Source: Betaproteobacteria bacterium
GTDB taxonomy: Bacteria; Pseudomonadota; Gammaproteobacteria; Burkholderiales; SG8-41
Length of the DNA stretch: 13,362 nt
Reading direction: 5' to 3'
Assembly (NCBI GenBank): GCA_028292065.1
Contig: JAQGNC010000021.1
Location: forward strand, 1-13,362
Position numbers and translations under genes: made by a program
The notes under the pieces: generated by a model
Told to the model about the DNA's origin: nothing
Database searches by the model: none
Seen by the model: the letters and a program-made list of their open reading frames with translations, nothing else
Shown: positions 1 to 8,483 of the stretch, piece by piece
Layout of the letters: every line of letters begins with the position of its first letter
How positions within the stretch are numbered: the stretch's first letter is position 1

Positions 1-60
1 TTTGATGCAGCTCTTGCCGTCCTTGGTGAACCCGGTTACCACTCTGCGACCTATCTTCAT
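1..60 (-). CDS. Partial N-terminus of a protein running off the left edge, possibly a cupin protein
   Basis: On the minus strand an ATG at 60-58 opens a frame without stops to the window edge, giving MKIGRRVVTGFTKDGKSCIK. It is preceded by GGAGAG about 8 nt upstream, a good Shine-Dalgarno. A second in-frame ATG lies at 75-73 but has no clear ribosome site. The opening 'RRVVTG..(D)GK' resembles what I remember of small cupin-domain proteins from proteobacteria, but 20 residues cannot prove a family. It would be divergent from the methyltransferase gene, so 61-272 would be a shared upstream region. Could be chance, since only 60 bases are visible. Confidence 0.45.
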   Translation of the reverse strand, partial: MKIGRRVVTGFTKDGKSCIK

Positions 61-169
61 TGCAACACTCTCCATTGAATTGTCGACCAGGGCATACCCG
101 CTGGACCCGCAAGTTTACTGCGTTACGGCACCTGTCCGCGCCCGCCGGAAACGCTTGTGTCCGCCGCTC

Positions 170-227
170 GCTGCTCTAACATAGCCGGGCATCGGCGCTG
201 ACGATGACCGGATAGCTGCTCTAACAT
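170..227. repeat. Direct repeat flanking a stem-loop
   Basis: The 13-mer GCTGCTCTAACAT occurs at 170-182 and again at 215-227. Between them 181-193 (ATAGCCGGGCATC) and 203-214 (GATGACCGGATA) form an imperfect inverted repeat around a 9-nt loop. The structure lies in the gap upstream of the methyltransferase gene. I see no convincing promoter hexamers in 61-272. It may be a degenerate mobile palindrome or a structured leader; function unknown. Confidence 0.5.
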
Positions 228-272
228 GGCTGCTTGAAGATATCCCGCGACTTCCACTCCCGGAGAACGATC

Positions 273-1094
273 GTGAACGTGACTCGCCGCGCTTTCGTGC
301 ATCTGATCGCAGCATCTTTGGCCTGCAGCGCCGCCGCTTACGCCCAGACGCCTGACGAAGGCTTCAAGCCGAGCGTCGGCCAGGCGGGCAAGGACGTCGT
401 GTGGGTCCCGACTCCGCCGGTGCTCGTCGAGAAGATGCTCGACATGGCGAAAGTGACGCCTCAGGACTTCGTCATGGATCTGGGCTCCGGCGACGGGCGC
501 AACATCATCGCCGCGGCCAAGCGGGGCGCCCGTGCGCTCGGCGTCGAGTACAACCCGAAGATGGTCGAGTTCTCGACGCGGACCGCGGAGCAGGAAGGCG
601 TCGCGGACAAGGCGAAGTTCGTGCAGGGCGACATGTACGAGGCGGACATCTCGCAGGCCACGGTGCTCGCACTGTTTCTCCTGCCCGAGAACCTGCGCAA
701 GCTCACGCAGAAGTTTCTCGATCTCAAGGCCGGCACGCGCATCGTCGCGAATCACTTCGGCATCGACGGCTGGGACGCCGACGAGACCGGCAGGACCGAC
801 GGCGACTGCTCCGCATGGTGCACGGCGCTGCTGTACATCGTGCCGGCGAAAGTCGCCGGCACGTGGGCGATGCCGCAGGGAGAGCTCACGCTCGAGCAGA
901 AATTCCAGGTGGTCTCCGGCGCCTTGAGCTCGGGAGGGACCAGCGTCGCGGTGAGGAACGGCAAGCTCAAAGGCGATGAGATCAGCTTCGCGATCGGCGA
1001 CGCGGAATACACCGGGCGCGTGAGCGGCGATGCGATGCAGGGCACCGTGAAAGGAAGCTCGCACGGAAGCTGGAGCGCAGTGCGAGGAAAATAG
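273..1094 (+). CDS. Exported class I SAM-dependent methyltransferase-like protein, possible Tat substrate
   Basis: The GTG at 273 is chosen because GGAG sits 7 nt upstream and the product (273 aa) then opens with a compact signal peptide. A TTG at 234 would add 13 residues with no ribosome site. Residues 4-9 (TRRAFV) fit the twin-arginine consensus; a hydrophobic stretch follows, and AYA|Q at 22-25 is a good cleavage site. The Rossmann methyltransferase fold is seen in motif I, DLGSGDG at 69-75, the acidic residue after strand 2 in GVEYN (Glu92), and QGDMYEAD at 118-125. The stretch just before motif I, with PTPP and the following helix, resembles DOT1-like methyltransferases. Residues from about 196 form a separate Gly-rich beta module (GTW ... 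W-A-V-R). Substrate unknown. A SAM enzyme outside the cytoplasm is odd; the signal could instead be a retained N-terminal anchor. Confidence 0.82.
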   Translation: MNVTRRAFVHLIAASLACSAAAYAQTPDEGFKPSVGQAGKDVVWVPTPPVLVEKMLDMAKVTPQDFVMDLGSGDGRNIIAAAKRGARALGVEYNPKMVEFSTRTAEQEGVADKAKFVQGDMYEADISQATVLALFLLPENLRKLTQKFLDLKAGTRIVANHFGIDGWDADETGRTDGDCSAWCTALLYIVPAKVAGTWAMPQGELTLEQKFQVVSGALSSGGTSVAVRNGKLKGDEISFAIGDAEYTGRVSGDAMQGTVKGSSHGSWSAVRGK

Positions 1095-1431
1095 GAATTC
1101 CTCGCGACACCCGCGAGGTAGGCAGGTCCTGACCGCGGCTGCGCGGGATTGTCATTGCGAGGAGCGGCGCGACGAAGCCTGTCCTGAGCTTGTCGAAGGG
1201 CAATCGCGAGACGCTCGCAAGCCGTGTCGTGCGCCACGAGATCGCCACGGCGCCTACGGCGCCTCGCGATGACAGTTGTGGTTACATGACAGGGACCAGA
1301 ATTGTGCAGCCCGCACCAAAGTGGTGACGCAAATCCCGCTCGCGCCTTAATCGTTACAATGCTTCGCAGGAACGCATCACCGTCGCACGAACGCTTACCG
1401 GCACCAGAGTCCTTATAACAGGGGGAACATC
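1095..1431. other. 337-bp intergenic region upstream of the ABC operon
   Basis: It holds a composite palindromic repeat (1150-1274, listed separately) and the region that should contain the operon promoter. TACAAT at 1355-1360 matches five of six -10 positions, but no good -35 lies 16-18 bp upstream. CACCA-AAG-TGGTG at 1314-1326 is a short perfect dyad that could be an operator. A ribosome site GGGGGAA at 1421-1427 serves the gene at 1432. No gene is supported in this stretch. Confidence 0.5.
1150..1274. repeat. Palindromic repeat family A, copy 1, with a nested insertion
   Basis: Left end TGTCATTGCGAGGAGC (1150-1165) mirrors right end GCCTCGCGATGACA (1261-1274). The same ends bound copies at 3043-3150 and 5048-5138. 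This copy carries 23 extra bases at 1178-1200 (CCTGTCCTGAGCTTGTC then GAAGGG) that belong to the family-B type seen at 8426-8479 and elsewhere. Without the insert the element is about 102 bp, near the length of the other copies. Confidence 0.75.
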
Positions 1432-3024
1432 ATGGTCTCGTTGGTCAGTCGTCTCAAGCCACTCATCGCCGCCGCCTGCCTCGCACTGCTGGCGATTCCT
1501 GCCGCAGCATCGGCTCAGTCGCAGAAAGTCCTGAAGTTCATCCCGCAGGCCGACCTGCGCATCCTCGATCCGATCAGCACGACCGCCTACATCACGCGCA
1601 ACCACGGCTACATGGTGTACGACACCCTGTTCGCCATGGACGAGAAGTTCCAGGTGCGGCCGCAGATGGTCGACAAGCACGAGATCAGCAAAGACCAGCT
1701 CACCTACACCTTCACGCTGCGCGACGGATTGAAGTTCCACGACGGCCAGCCGGTGCGCTCCGCCGACTGCATCGCGTCGATCGAGCGCTGGGCCAAACGC
1801 GATGCGCTCGGCCAGAAGCTCGCCGAATCGACCGACGCGTGGACCGCCGTCAACGACAAGACATTCCGCCTCAAGCTCAAGAAACCTTTCCCGCTGACGC
1901 TCGAAGGTCTTGCGAAACCATCGTCCAACGTGCCTTTCATCATGCCCGAGCGCATCGCGAAGACCGATGCGTTCAAGAACATCGAAGACCCGGTCGGCTC
2001 CGGTCCTTTCAAATTCGTGAAGGCCGAGTGGGTTCCCGGCAACAAGGTCGTGTACGTGAAGAACACCGACTACGTGCCGCGCAAGGAGCCTCCGTCGTGG
2101 GCGTCGGGCGGCAAGGTCGTGAAAGTCGACCGCGTCGAATGGATTTACATCCCCGATTCGGCGACCGCGGCCGCCGCGATCAACGCGGGGGAGGCGGACT
2201 GGTGGGAGCAGATGCCTCCCGACCTCATCCCGCTGCTCGCGAAGAACAAGCAGGTCACCGTCAAGAACATCGATCCGCTGGGCTCGATGGGGCTGCTGCG
2301 GTTCAACTTCCTGCACCCGCCTTTCAACAACCCGAAGATGCGCCAGGCGCTGCTCTACGCGCTCAACCAGCAGGATTACGTGATCGGCATCGCGGGCGAC
2401 CCGAAGAACGGTCATCCGTGTTATTCGTACTTCACGTGCGGCACGCCGCTCTCCAACGAAATCTCCGCGGACCCGCTCAAGGGCAAGCGCGACATGGAGA
2501 AAGCGAAACAGCTGATCAAGGAGTCGGGCTACAAAGGCGAGCGCATCGTCATCATCGACGCGACCGACCAACCGATCGTGCACTCGCAGTCGCTGCTGAC
2601 GCTCGAGATGCTGAAGAAGCTCGGGTTGAACGCCGAAGTGCAGGCGGGCGACTGGGGCACGCTGATCACGCGGCGCGCGGTCAAGGAAACACCTGACAAA
2701 GGCGGCTGGAACATCTTCCACACCTGGCTCGTCGGCCCCGACATGGTGAACCCCGCCGTGAACTTCCCCATCCGCGGCACCGGCGACAAGGCGTGGTTCG
2801 GCTGGCCGACCGACAACCGCCTCGAAGAGCTACGTGAGGCCTGGTTCAACTCGACCGACGTGAACTCGTCCAAGAAAGCGGCGAGCGCGGTACAGCAGCG
2901 CGCGTTCGAGTTCGTGCCTTTCATCCCGACCGGGCAGTTCATCCTGCCGACGGCGTACCGCTCGAACATCTCGGGCGTGATCATCGCGCCGATGTCGCTG
3001 TTGTGGAATGTGGAGAAGAAGTGA
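1432..3024 (+). CDS. ABC transporter periplasmic substrate-binding protein, family 5 (peptide/nickel type)
   Basis: This 530-aa receptor captures the ligand in the periplasm and delivers it to the permease pair encoded next. The ATG at 1432 follows a strong GGGGGAA ribosome site by 4 nt. Residues 1-28 are a Sec signal peptide (positive n-region with Arg7 and Lys9, hydrophobic core, ASA|Q cleavage near 28). The mature protein has the cluster-C (SBP_bac_5) layout: an opening 'ADLRILDPI' strand, an early 'GYMVYDTLF' segment, the family-typical 'FTLRDGLKFHDGQPV' followed by a Cys-containing helix, a 'GSGPFKFV' loop in the middle, and 'NNPKMRQALLYALN' in the second half. Length is normal for DppA/OppA-type proteins. 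Ligand cannot be told from sequence: peptides, nickel chelates, glutathione and other compounds are all known in the family. First gene of a five-gene operon; a palindromic repeat follows its stop. Confidence 0.93.
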   Translation: MVSLVSRLKPLIAAACLALLAIPAAASAQSQKVLKFIPQADLRILDPISTTAYITRNHGYMVYDTLFAMDEKFQVRPQMVDKHEISKDQLTYTFTLRDGLKFHDGQPVRSADCIASIERWAKRDALGQKLAESTDAWTAVNDKTFRLKLKKPFPLTLEGLAKPSSNVPFIMPERIAKTDAFKNIEDPVGSGPFKFVKAEWVPGNKVVYVKNTDYVPRKEPPSWASGGKVVKVDRVEWIYIPDSATAAAAINAGEADWWEQMPPDLIPLLAKNKQVTVKNIDPLGSMGLLRFNFLHPPFNNPKMRQALLYALNQQDYVIGIAGDPKNGHPCYSYFTCGTPLSNEISADPLKGKRDMEKAKQLIKESGYKGERIVIIDATDQPIVHSQSLLTLEMLKKLGLNAEVQAGDWGTLITRRAVKETPDKGGWNIFHTWLVGPDMVNPAVNFPIRGTGDKAWFGWPTDNRLEELREAWFNSTDVNSSKKAASAVQQRAFEFVPFIPTGQFILPTAYRSNISGVIIAPMSLLWNVEKK

Positions 3025-3042
3025 CGATCAGCGATGTCGATC

Positions 3043-3150
3043 GTCATCGCGAGGAGCCGAAAGGCGACGTGGCGATCTCGGCGCGGCCGGAAAAGCTTTC
3101 CGTGCGCCACGGGATCGCCGCGTCGCGCTACCGCGGCTCCTCGCGATGAC
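3043..3150. repeat. Palindromic repeat family A, copy 2, between receptor and permease genes
   Basis: GTCATCGCGAGGAGCC at 3043-3058 is matched by its exact reverse complement at 3135-3150, a perfect 16-bp terminal inverted repeat. It begins 18 bp after the receptor stop codon and sits inside the operon. A degenerate piece of the same end (CCCCGAGATGACAG) follows at about 3171-3184. In the transcript it would fold into a long hairpin just after the receptor coding region. Confidence 0.85.
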
Positions 3151-3196
3151 TTATTGCGCCTAGCCCGGCGCCCCGAGATGACAGCTCCGTAGCGCG

Positions 3197-4138
3197 TTGC
3201 TCGCGTACATCATCCGCCGGCTCTTCTCCACCCTCGTCGTCATGACGGTGGTCGCGTTCGTCGTCTTTTCGCTGCTCTATCTCACGCCGGGCGACCCCGC
3301 CGCGGTGATCGCCGGTGACGCCGCCACCACCGACGACATCGCGCGCATCCGCGCCAACCTCGGCCTCGACGAGCCTTTCCTGGTGCGTTTCGGCACGTGG
3401 GCGTGGGGGCTGCTCCACGGCGACCTCGGCACCTCGATCTTCACCAAGCTTGCCGTGACCCACCTCATCGCGCAGCGCGTCGAGCCGACGGTCGCGCTCA
3501 CGCTGTGCACGCTGCTCGTCGCGGTCGCGGTCGCGGTGCCGCTCGGCGTGATCGCAGCGGCCAAGGCCGGCACGTGGATCGATCGCGGGGTGATGGCCTT
3601 TTCCGTGCTCGGCTTTTCGGTGCCGGTCTTCGTCCTCGCCTATATCCTGATCCTGACCTTCTCGATCGAGCTCGACTGGCTGCCGGTGCAGGGCTACCAC
3701 AACTTGAGCGATGGGGTGTGGGAGTGGCTGCGCCACCTCATCCTTCCCAGCCTCGCGCTCGGCACCGTCTACATGGCGCTGATCGCGCGCATCACTCGCG
3801 CGACCATGCTCGACGTGCTGTCGCAGGACTACGTTCGCACCGCCCAGGCCAAAGGGCTCGCGCCGAGCTCGGTGCTGATCGGGCACGCGCTGAAGAACGC
3901 CGCGGTGCCGATCATGACGATCGTCGGCATCGGCATCGCCCTCCTCATCAGCGGTGCGATCGTGACCGAAACGGTGTTCGCCATCCCCGGGATCGGCAGG
4001 CTGACGGTGGACGCGATCCTGCGGCGCGATTACCCGATCATCCAGGGCGTCATCCTCATCTTTTCCGCGGCATACGTGCTGGTCAACCTCGCGGTCGATC
4101 TCTCCTACATGTTCTTCGATCCGCGGATCCGCTACTGA
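3197..4138 (+). CDS. ABC transporter inner-membrane permease, DppB/OppB type
   Basis: A 313-aa permease, one half of the transmembrane channel. The TTG start at 3197 is chosen because the product then opens with MLAYIIRRLFS, the usual start of this family; no good Shine-Dalgarno is visible, so translation may be weak. It has an N-terminal membrane helix (about 10-29), then the periplasmic 'LTPGDPA' and 'IRANLGLDEPF' segments typical of DppB, and about five further helices. The EAA loop that docks on the ATPase is at 211-239 (YVRTAQAKG, then LIGHALKNAAVPI). The end 'YMFFDPRIRY' is the standard C-terminus. The stop shares one base with the next ATG (TGATG), implying translational coupling. The repeat in front separates it from the receptor gene by 172 bp. 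Confidence 0.93.
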   Translation: MLAYIIRRLFSTLVVMTVVAFVVFSLLYLTPGDPAAVIAGDAATTDDIARIRANLGLDEPFLVRFGTWAWGLLHGDLGTSIFTKLAVTHLIAQRVEPTVALTLCTLLVAVAVAVPLGVIAAAKAGTWIDRGVMAFSVLGFSVPVFVLAYILILTFSIELDWLPVQGYHNLSDGVWEWLRHLILPSLALGTVYMALIARITRATMLDVLSQDYVRTAQAKGLAPSSVLIGHALKNAAVPIMTIVGIGIALLISGAIVTETVFAIPGIGRLTVDAILRRDYPIIQGVILIFSAAYVLVNLAVDLSYMFFDPRIRY

Positions 4139-5016
4139 TGAGCACGCTCGCGCTGCCCGCCGCGCGCTCGACGTCGCCGACGTGGCTGAGGCTCAGGAAC
4201 GCGCTGCGGCGCCACCCCACCGCGATCGTCGGCGCAGCGGTGCTCGGCATCATGATCCTCGTCGCGCTCTTCGCGCCGTGGCTCGGCACGATCGATCCTC
4301 AGGCGGTCGCGCCGCTCAGGCGGCTGAAGCCGCCTTCGGCCGAATACTGGTTCGGCAGCGACATGCTCGGGCGCGACGTCTACAGCCGCGTGATCTACGG
4401 CGCGCGGGTCTCGCTGGCGGTCGGTATCGCGGTGGCGCTCTTCAGCACGTTCGTCGGCCTGGCGATCGGGCTCGTCACCGGCTACATCCGCTGGGTGGAT
4501 GCGATCGTGATGCGCATCATGGACGGGCTCATGTCGATCCCTTCGGTGCTGCTCGCGATCGCGCTGATGGCCTTGACCCGCGCGAGCATCGGCAACGTCA
4601 TCCTCGCGATCACGCTCGCCGAAGTGCCGCGCGTGGTGCGTCTGGTGCGCAGCCTCGTGCTGACCTTGCGCGAGCAGCCGTATGTCGAAGCCGCCGTCGC
4701 GGCCGGAACGACGCTGCCGCGCATACTCACGCGCCACATCCTGCCGAACACGGTTGCGCCGCTGCTCGTGCAGGCGACTTACGTCTGCGCGTCCGCGATG
4801 ATCACCGAGGCGATCCTGTCGTTCATCGGCGCCGGCACGCCCCCCAACATCCCGAGCTGGGGCAACATCATGGCGGAGGCGAGGAGCCTTTTTCAGATCG
4901 CGGGCTATCTCATACTCTTTCCCGGCATCTGCCTCTCGCTGACGGTGCTCGCGATCAACCTGCTCGGCGACGGGATGCGCGACGCGCTCGACCCGCGGCT
5001 CGCGAGAAGGATGTGA
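4138..5016 (+). CDS. ABC transporter inner-membrane permease, DppC/OppC type
   Basis: A 292-aa partner permease. ATG at 4138 overlaps the preceding stop by one base, so the start is well fixed. It has a cytoplasmic N-terminus, a first helix at about 28-48 and the OppC_N-type segment, then 'WFGSDMLGRDVYSR' (71-84), a hallmark of DppC proteins. The EAA loop at 184-203 (EAAVAAG, then ILTRHILPNT) is canonical and complete. 'AILSFIGAG' and 'PSWGNIMAEA' near 225-248 and the C-terminal 'GDGMRDALDPR' are also family signatures. About six membrane helices. With the 3197-4138 product it should form the heterodimeric channel. A palindromic repeat separates it from the first ATPase gene. Confidence 0.94.
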   Translation: MSTLALPAARSTSPTWLRLRNALRRHPTAIVGAAVLGIMILVALFAPWLGTIDPQAVAPLRRLKPPSAEYWFGSDMLGRDVYSRVIYGARVSLAVGIAVALFSTFVGLAIGLVTGYIRWVDAIVMRIMDGLMSIPSVLLAIALMALTRASIGNVILAITLAEVPRVVRLVRSLVLTLREQPYVEAAVAAGTTLPRILTRHILPNTVAPLLVQATYVCASAMITEAILSFIGAGTPPNIPSWGNIMAEARSLFQIAGYLILFPGICLSLTVLAINLLGDGMRDALDPRLARRM

Positions 5017-5047
5017 GATTCCGACCCGTGAGCGAAACCAGAGCGGG

Positions 5048-5138
5048 TCATCGCGAGGAGCGCAGCGACGTGGCGATCCCGTGGCGCATGCCTGCGTTCG
5101 CAACGAGATTGCGTCGTCGCACCGCTCCTCGCAATGAC
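5048..5138. repeat. Palindromic repeat family A, copy 3, between permease and ATPase genes
   Basis: GTCATCGCGAGGAGCG at 5048-5063 and CGCTCCTCGCAATGAC at 5123-5138 are inverted repeats with a single mismatch. Inside, GCAGCGACGTGGCGATC resembles the interior of copy 2. The right end supplies an ATG (5134-5136) in frame with the following ATPase gene. Confidence 0.85.
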
Positions 5139-5157
5139 ACCGTTTCGAATGCGCTCG

Positions 5158-6284
<1,127 letters not shown>

Positions 6285-6288
<4 letters not shown>

Positions 6289-7292
6289 CCGCTCCCCTCC
6301 TCCAGGTCGCGAACCTCACGAAGCACTTCCCGGTGCGCAGCGGGGTGTTCTCGCGCGTGACTGCGCAGGTGCATGCGGTCGACGACATCAGCTTCGACAT
6401 CGCGCAGGGCGAGACGCTGGGCCTCGTCGGCGAAAGCGGCTGCGGCAAGTCGACGACCGGCAAGCTGATCCTCAGGCTGCTCGAGCCGACGTCGGGCAGC
6501 GTCACGTGGCGGGGCGAGCGCATCGACGGCTTGCGCGCCGGCGCGATGCGAAAGCTGAGGCGCGAGCTCCAGGCGGTTTTCCAGGATCCGTATTCGTCGC
6601 TCAATCCGCGCATGCGCGCGGTCGACATCGTCGCCGAGCCGATCCGCAACTTCGAGTCGGTGTCGCGCGAGGAGATACACGAGCGCGTCGCCGCGCTGCT
6701 CGACAAGGTGGGTCTGCGCCGCGACCAGATGGTGAAGTATCCCTACGAGTTCTCGGGAGGCCAGCGCCAGCGCCTCGGCATCGCGCGCGCGCTCGCGCCC
6801 AACCCTCGTCTCATCGTGTGCGACGAGCCGGTCTCGGCGCTCGACGTCTCGGTGCAGGCGCAGGTCATCAACCTGCTCATGGACCTGCAGCAGGAGCTGG
6901 GAATCTCGTATCTGTTCGTCGCCCACGACCTCGCGGTCGTCGAGCACATCAGCCATCGCATCGCGGTGATGTACCTCGGCAAGATCGTCGAGCTCACCGA
7001 CAAGCGCTCGCTGTTCACCGACCCGCAGCATCCGTACACCGAAGCGCTGCTCTCGGCAGTGCCGGTGCCCGACCCTCGCGTGCAGCGCCAGCGCGTGATC
7101 CTTTCAGGCGACGTGCCGAGCCCGGTGAATCCGCCGCCGGGCTGCCGTTTTCACACGCGCTGCCCCTATGCGTTCGACCGCTGCAGGATCGAAGAGCCGA
7201 AGATGATCGCGGTGCGGCCGGGACACTGGGTCGCGTGCCACCTGCGTACGGGGTCGCCCTTGGGGTCAGACCCCGGCTTCATTGGGGTCTGA
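6285..7292 (+). CDS. ABC transporter ATP-binding protein, DppF/OppF type
   Basis: Second ATPase (335 aa), expected to pair with the preceding one. ATG 6285 overlaps the upstream stop by 4 nt and no Shine-Dalgarno precedes it, so translation probably depends on coupling. Seen in order: Walker A GESGCGKST 49-57, Q-loop near 100 (FQDPYSSLNP), signature FSGGQRQR 156-163, Walker B LIVCDE 176-181, D-loop SALD, H-loop His214. The C-terminal oligopeptide-transporter region starts at about 248 (QHPYTEALL) and holds Cys287, Cys293, Cys300 and Cys318 in the same spacing as its partner. The last ten residues (LGSDPGFIGV) and the stop codon itself come from a family-C palindrome pair, matching the beginning of the partner's tail. 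Last gene of the operon. Confidence 0.94.
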
Positions 7293-7296
7293 CCCC
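7262..7296. repeat. GGGGTC-N-GACCCC palindrome pair (family C, copy 2)
   Basis: Two perfect palindromic arms at 7262-7274 (centre A) and 7284-7296 (centre T), separated by GGCTTCATT. The spacer is almost identical to the GGCTTCATC of copy 1 at 6190-6198, and the two copies lie in the same orientation. The TGA stop of the ATPase gene is inside the second arm (7290-7292). Confidence 0.88.
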
Positions 7297-7316
7297 GGTT
7301 CAGCGCTCGAGCGTTT

Positions 7317-7348
7317 AAAACAAAATGGATTCCGGCCTGCGCCGGAAT
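7317..7348 (-). terminator. Intrinsic terminator for the minus-strand Bug gene
   Basis: ATTCCGGC (7329-7336), loop CTGC and GCCGGAAT (7341-7348) form a perfect 8-bp stem. On the minus strand the stem is followed, after CCA, by TTTTGTTTT (7325-7317), the layout of a Rho-independent terminator. It lies 24 bp beyond the stop of the minus-strand receptor gene. On the plus strand the same stem lacks a following T-run but could still slow polymerase leaving the ABC operon. The sequence around it (GGATTCCGGCCTGCGCCGG) looks like another dispersed palindrome. Confidence 0.6.
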
Positions 7349-7372
7349 GACGGGCGTGGGGTCAGCCCAGCC

Positions 7373-8350
7373 TCACTCCGGCTGTATCCCCGCCGCCCTG
7401 ATGACCTTGCCCATGCGCGCGGTGCCGGTCTTCACGAGCTCCGAAACGTGCTCGGGCGTGCTGTGCAGCGGCACGAGGCCGATGTTCGCGAACTTCTCCT
7501 GCACGTCCTGCGCTTTCATGAACTGCGCGATCTCGCCGTTGAGGCGCTTGACGATCGCAGGCGACAGCCCTTTGGGCGCGGCCATCGCCCACCACGTTTG
7601 CGGGAACCACTCCTTGATGCCGGCGTCGGCCATCGTCGGCACCTCGGGGATCGCGTTCGAGCGCTGTTCGCTGCTCACCGCGAGCGCGCGCAGCCGCCCC
7701 GCCTTGATGTGCGGGACCGCCGGCGCCATGTCGGCGAAAGTCATCGTGATCTCGCCGGCGAGCGTCGCCGTCACCGCGAGGATGCTGCCCTTGTAAGGCA
7801 CGTGCGTGAGCTTGATGCCGGTCGCCGACTGGAACACTTCGGCGACGATGTGCTGGGTGGTGCCGAGGCCGCCCGAACCGACGTTGAGCTTGCCCGGGTT
7901 CGCTTTCGCGAGCGCGATCAGGTCCTGCACCGTCTTCGCCGGCACCGCGGGATGGATGACGAGGACCTGCCCGGCAGTCGCGAGCTGCGAGATCAGCGAA
8001 AAATCATGCATCGGGTCGAACGGCAGGCGCTTGAACAGGAACTGGTTGCTGACCAGGCCGCCCATGCTGCACAGGAGCAGCGTGTACCCGTCAGGCGGCG
8101 ATTTCGCCGCCATCTCGTAGCCGATGGTTCCCGACGCGCCTCCGCGATTGTCGACGATGACCTGCTTGCCCAGCGCATCGGTGAGCTTTTGCGCGGCGAC
8201 CCGCGCCACGATGTCGCTCGTCCCACCCGGCGGAAAAGGGGCGATGAAGCGGATGGGTTTGGTCGGATAACCTTGCTGCGCGAGCACGGCAGCGGGAGCG
8301 AGGGCGAACACCGCCAGTGCGAAACGACAAAACGTGGCAGGGGAATGCAT
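7373..8350 (-). CDS. Bug/TctC-family periplasmic receptor 1 (tripartite tricarboxylate transporter type)
   Basis: A 325-aa solute receptor. The ATG at 8350 is chosen: GAGGAGG lies 11 nt upstream (plus positions 8362-8368) and a clean Sec signal peptide follows (residues 1-24, VLA|QQ). An upstream in-frame ATG at 8404 would add 18 charged residues before the signal. Family marks: YPTKPIRFIAPFPPGG just after cleavage, VDNRGGASGTIG near 67-78, SPPDGYT near 84-90, then NVGSGGLGTTQH, HVPYKGS and PHIKAGRLRALAV. Bug receptors bind carboxylates, amino acids, nicotinamide-like compounds and aromatic acids; the ligand here cannot be named. No TctA/TctB genes are adjacent, which is common for Bug genes. 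Divergent from Bug receptor 2 across a 292-bp gap. Confidence 0.94.
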   Translation of the reverse strand: MHSPATFCRFALAVFALAPAAVLAQQGYPTKPIRFIAPFPPGGTSDIVARVAAQKLTDALGKQVIVDNRGGASGTIGYEMAAKSPPDGYTLLLCSMGGLVSNQFLFKRLPFDPMHDFSLISQLATAGQVLVIHPAVPAKTVQDLIALAKANPGKLNVGSGGLGTTQHIVAEVFQSATGIKLTHVPYKGSILAVTATLAGEITMTFADMAPAVPHIKAGRLRALAVSSEQRSNAIPEVPTMADAGIKEWFPQTWWAMAAPKGLSPAIVKRLNGEIAQFMKAQDVQEKFANIGLVPLHSTPEHVSELVKTGTARMGKVIRAAGIQPE

Positions 8351-8378
8351 GAGCGGGCGAGCCTCCTCTATCGGTCGA

Positions 8379-8406
8379 GTTATGGTTCTAGTGTGGCGAG
8401 TCACAA
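8379..8406 (-). promoter_or_regulatory. Candidate promoter for Bug receptor 1
   Basis: On the minus strand TTGTGA (8406-8401) and CATAAC (8384-8379) are separated by 16 bp, each matching four of six sigma-70 consensus positions, and would start transcription shortly before the ribosome site at 8362-8368. Weak match; other arrangements are possible. Confidence 0.25.
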
Positions 8407-8425
8407 TTCGCAGAAGTATGGAAGG

Positions 8426-8479
8426 CCGTTCGTGCTGAGCCCTTCGACTGGCTCAGGACAGGCTTGTCGAAGCATGAAC
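8426..8479. repeat. Family-B palindromic unit, subtype with GTGC/GCAT arms
   Basis: Left arm CCGTTCGTGCTGAGC (8426-8440) and right arm GTCGAAGCATGAAC (8466-8479) pair across a 25-nt centre. The centre contains CTTCGACTGGCTCAGGACAGG, an inverted core of another unit of the same family, so this is a unit within a unit. It lies 4 bp from the next unit in the gap between divergent receptor genes. Confidence 0.75.
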
Positions 8480-8483
8480 ACTG

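Noticed and set aside
2..184. 60-codon plus-strand frame at the left edge
   Set aside because: No ribosome site, and it runs antisense to the more plausible minus-strand N-terminus at 60-1 and into the hairpin region.
1354..2721. 455-codon open frame on the minus strand opposite the substrate-binding protein gene
   Set aside because: Its product is Arg/His/Asp/Val-rich with no domain, typical of the antisense of high-GC genes; the plus-strand gene has a signal peptide and clear family motifs.
3397..4137. Upstream in-frame extension of the second permease
   Set aside because: The extension is the shifted frame of the first permease gene and is Arg/Ala-rich; the ATG at 4138 gives the normal DppC N-terminus and a one-base overlap.
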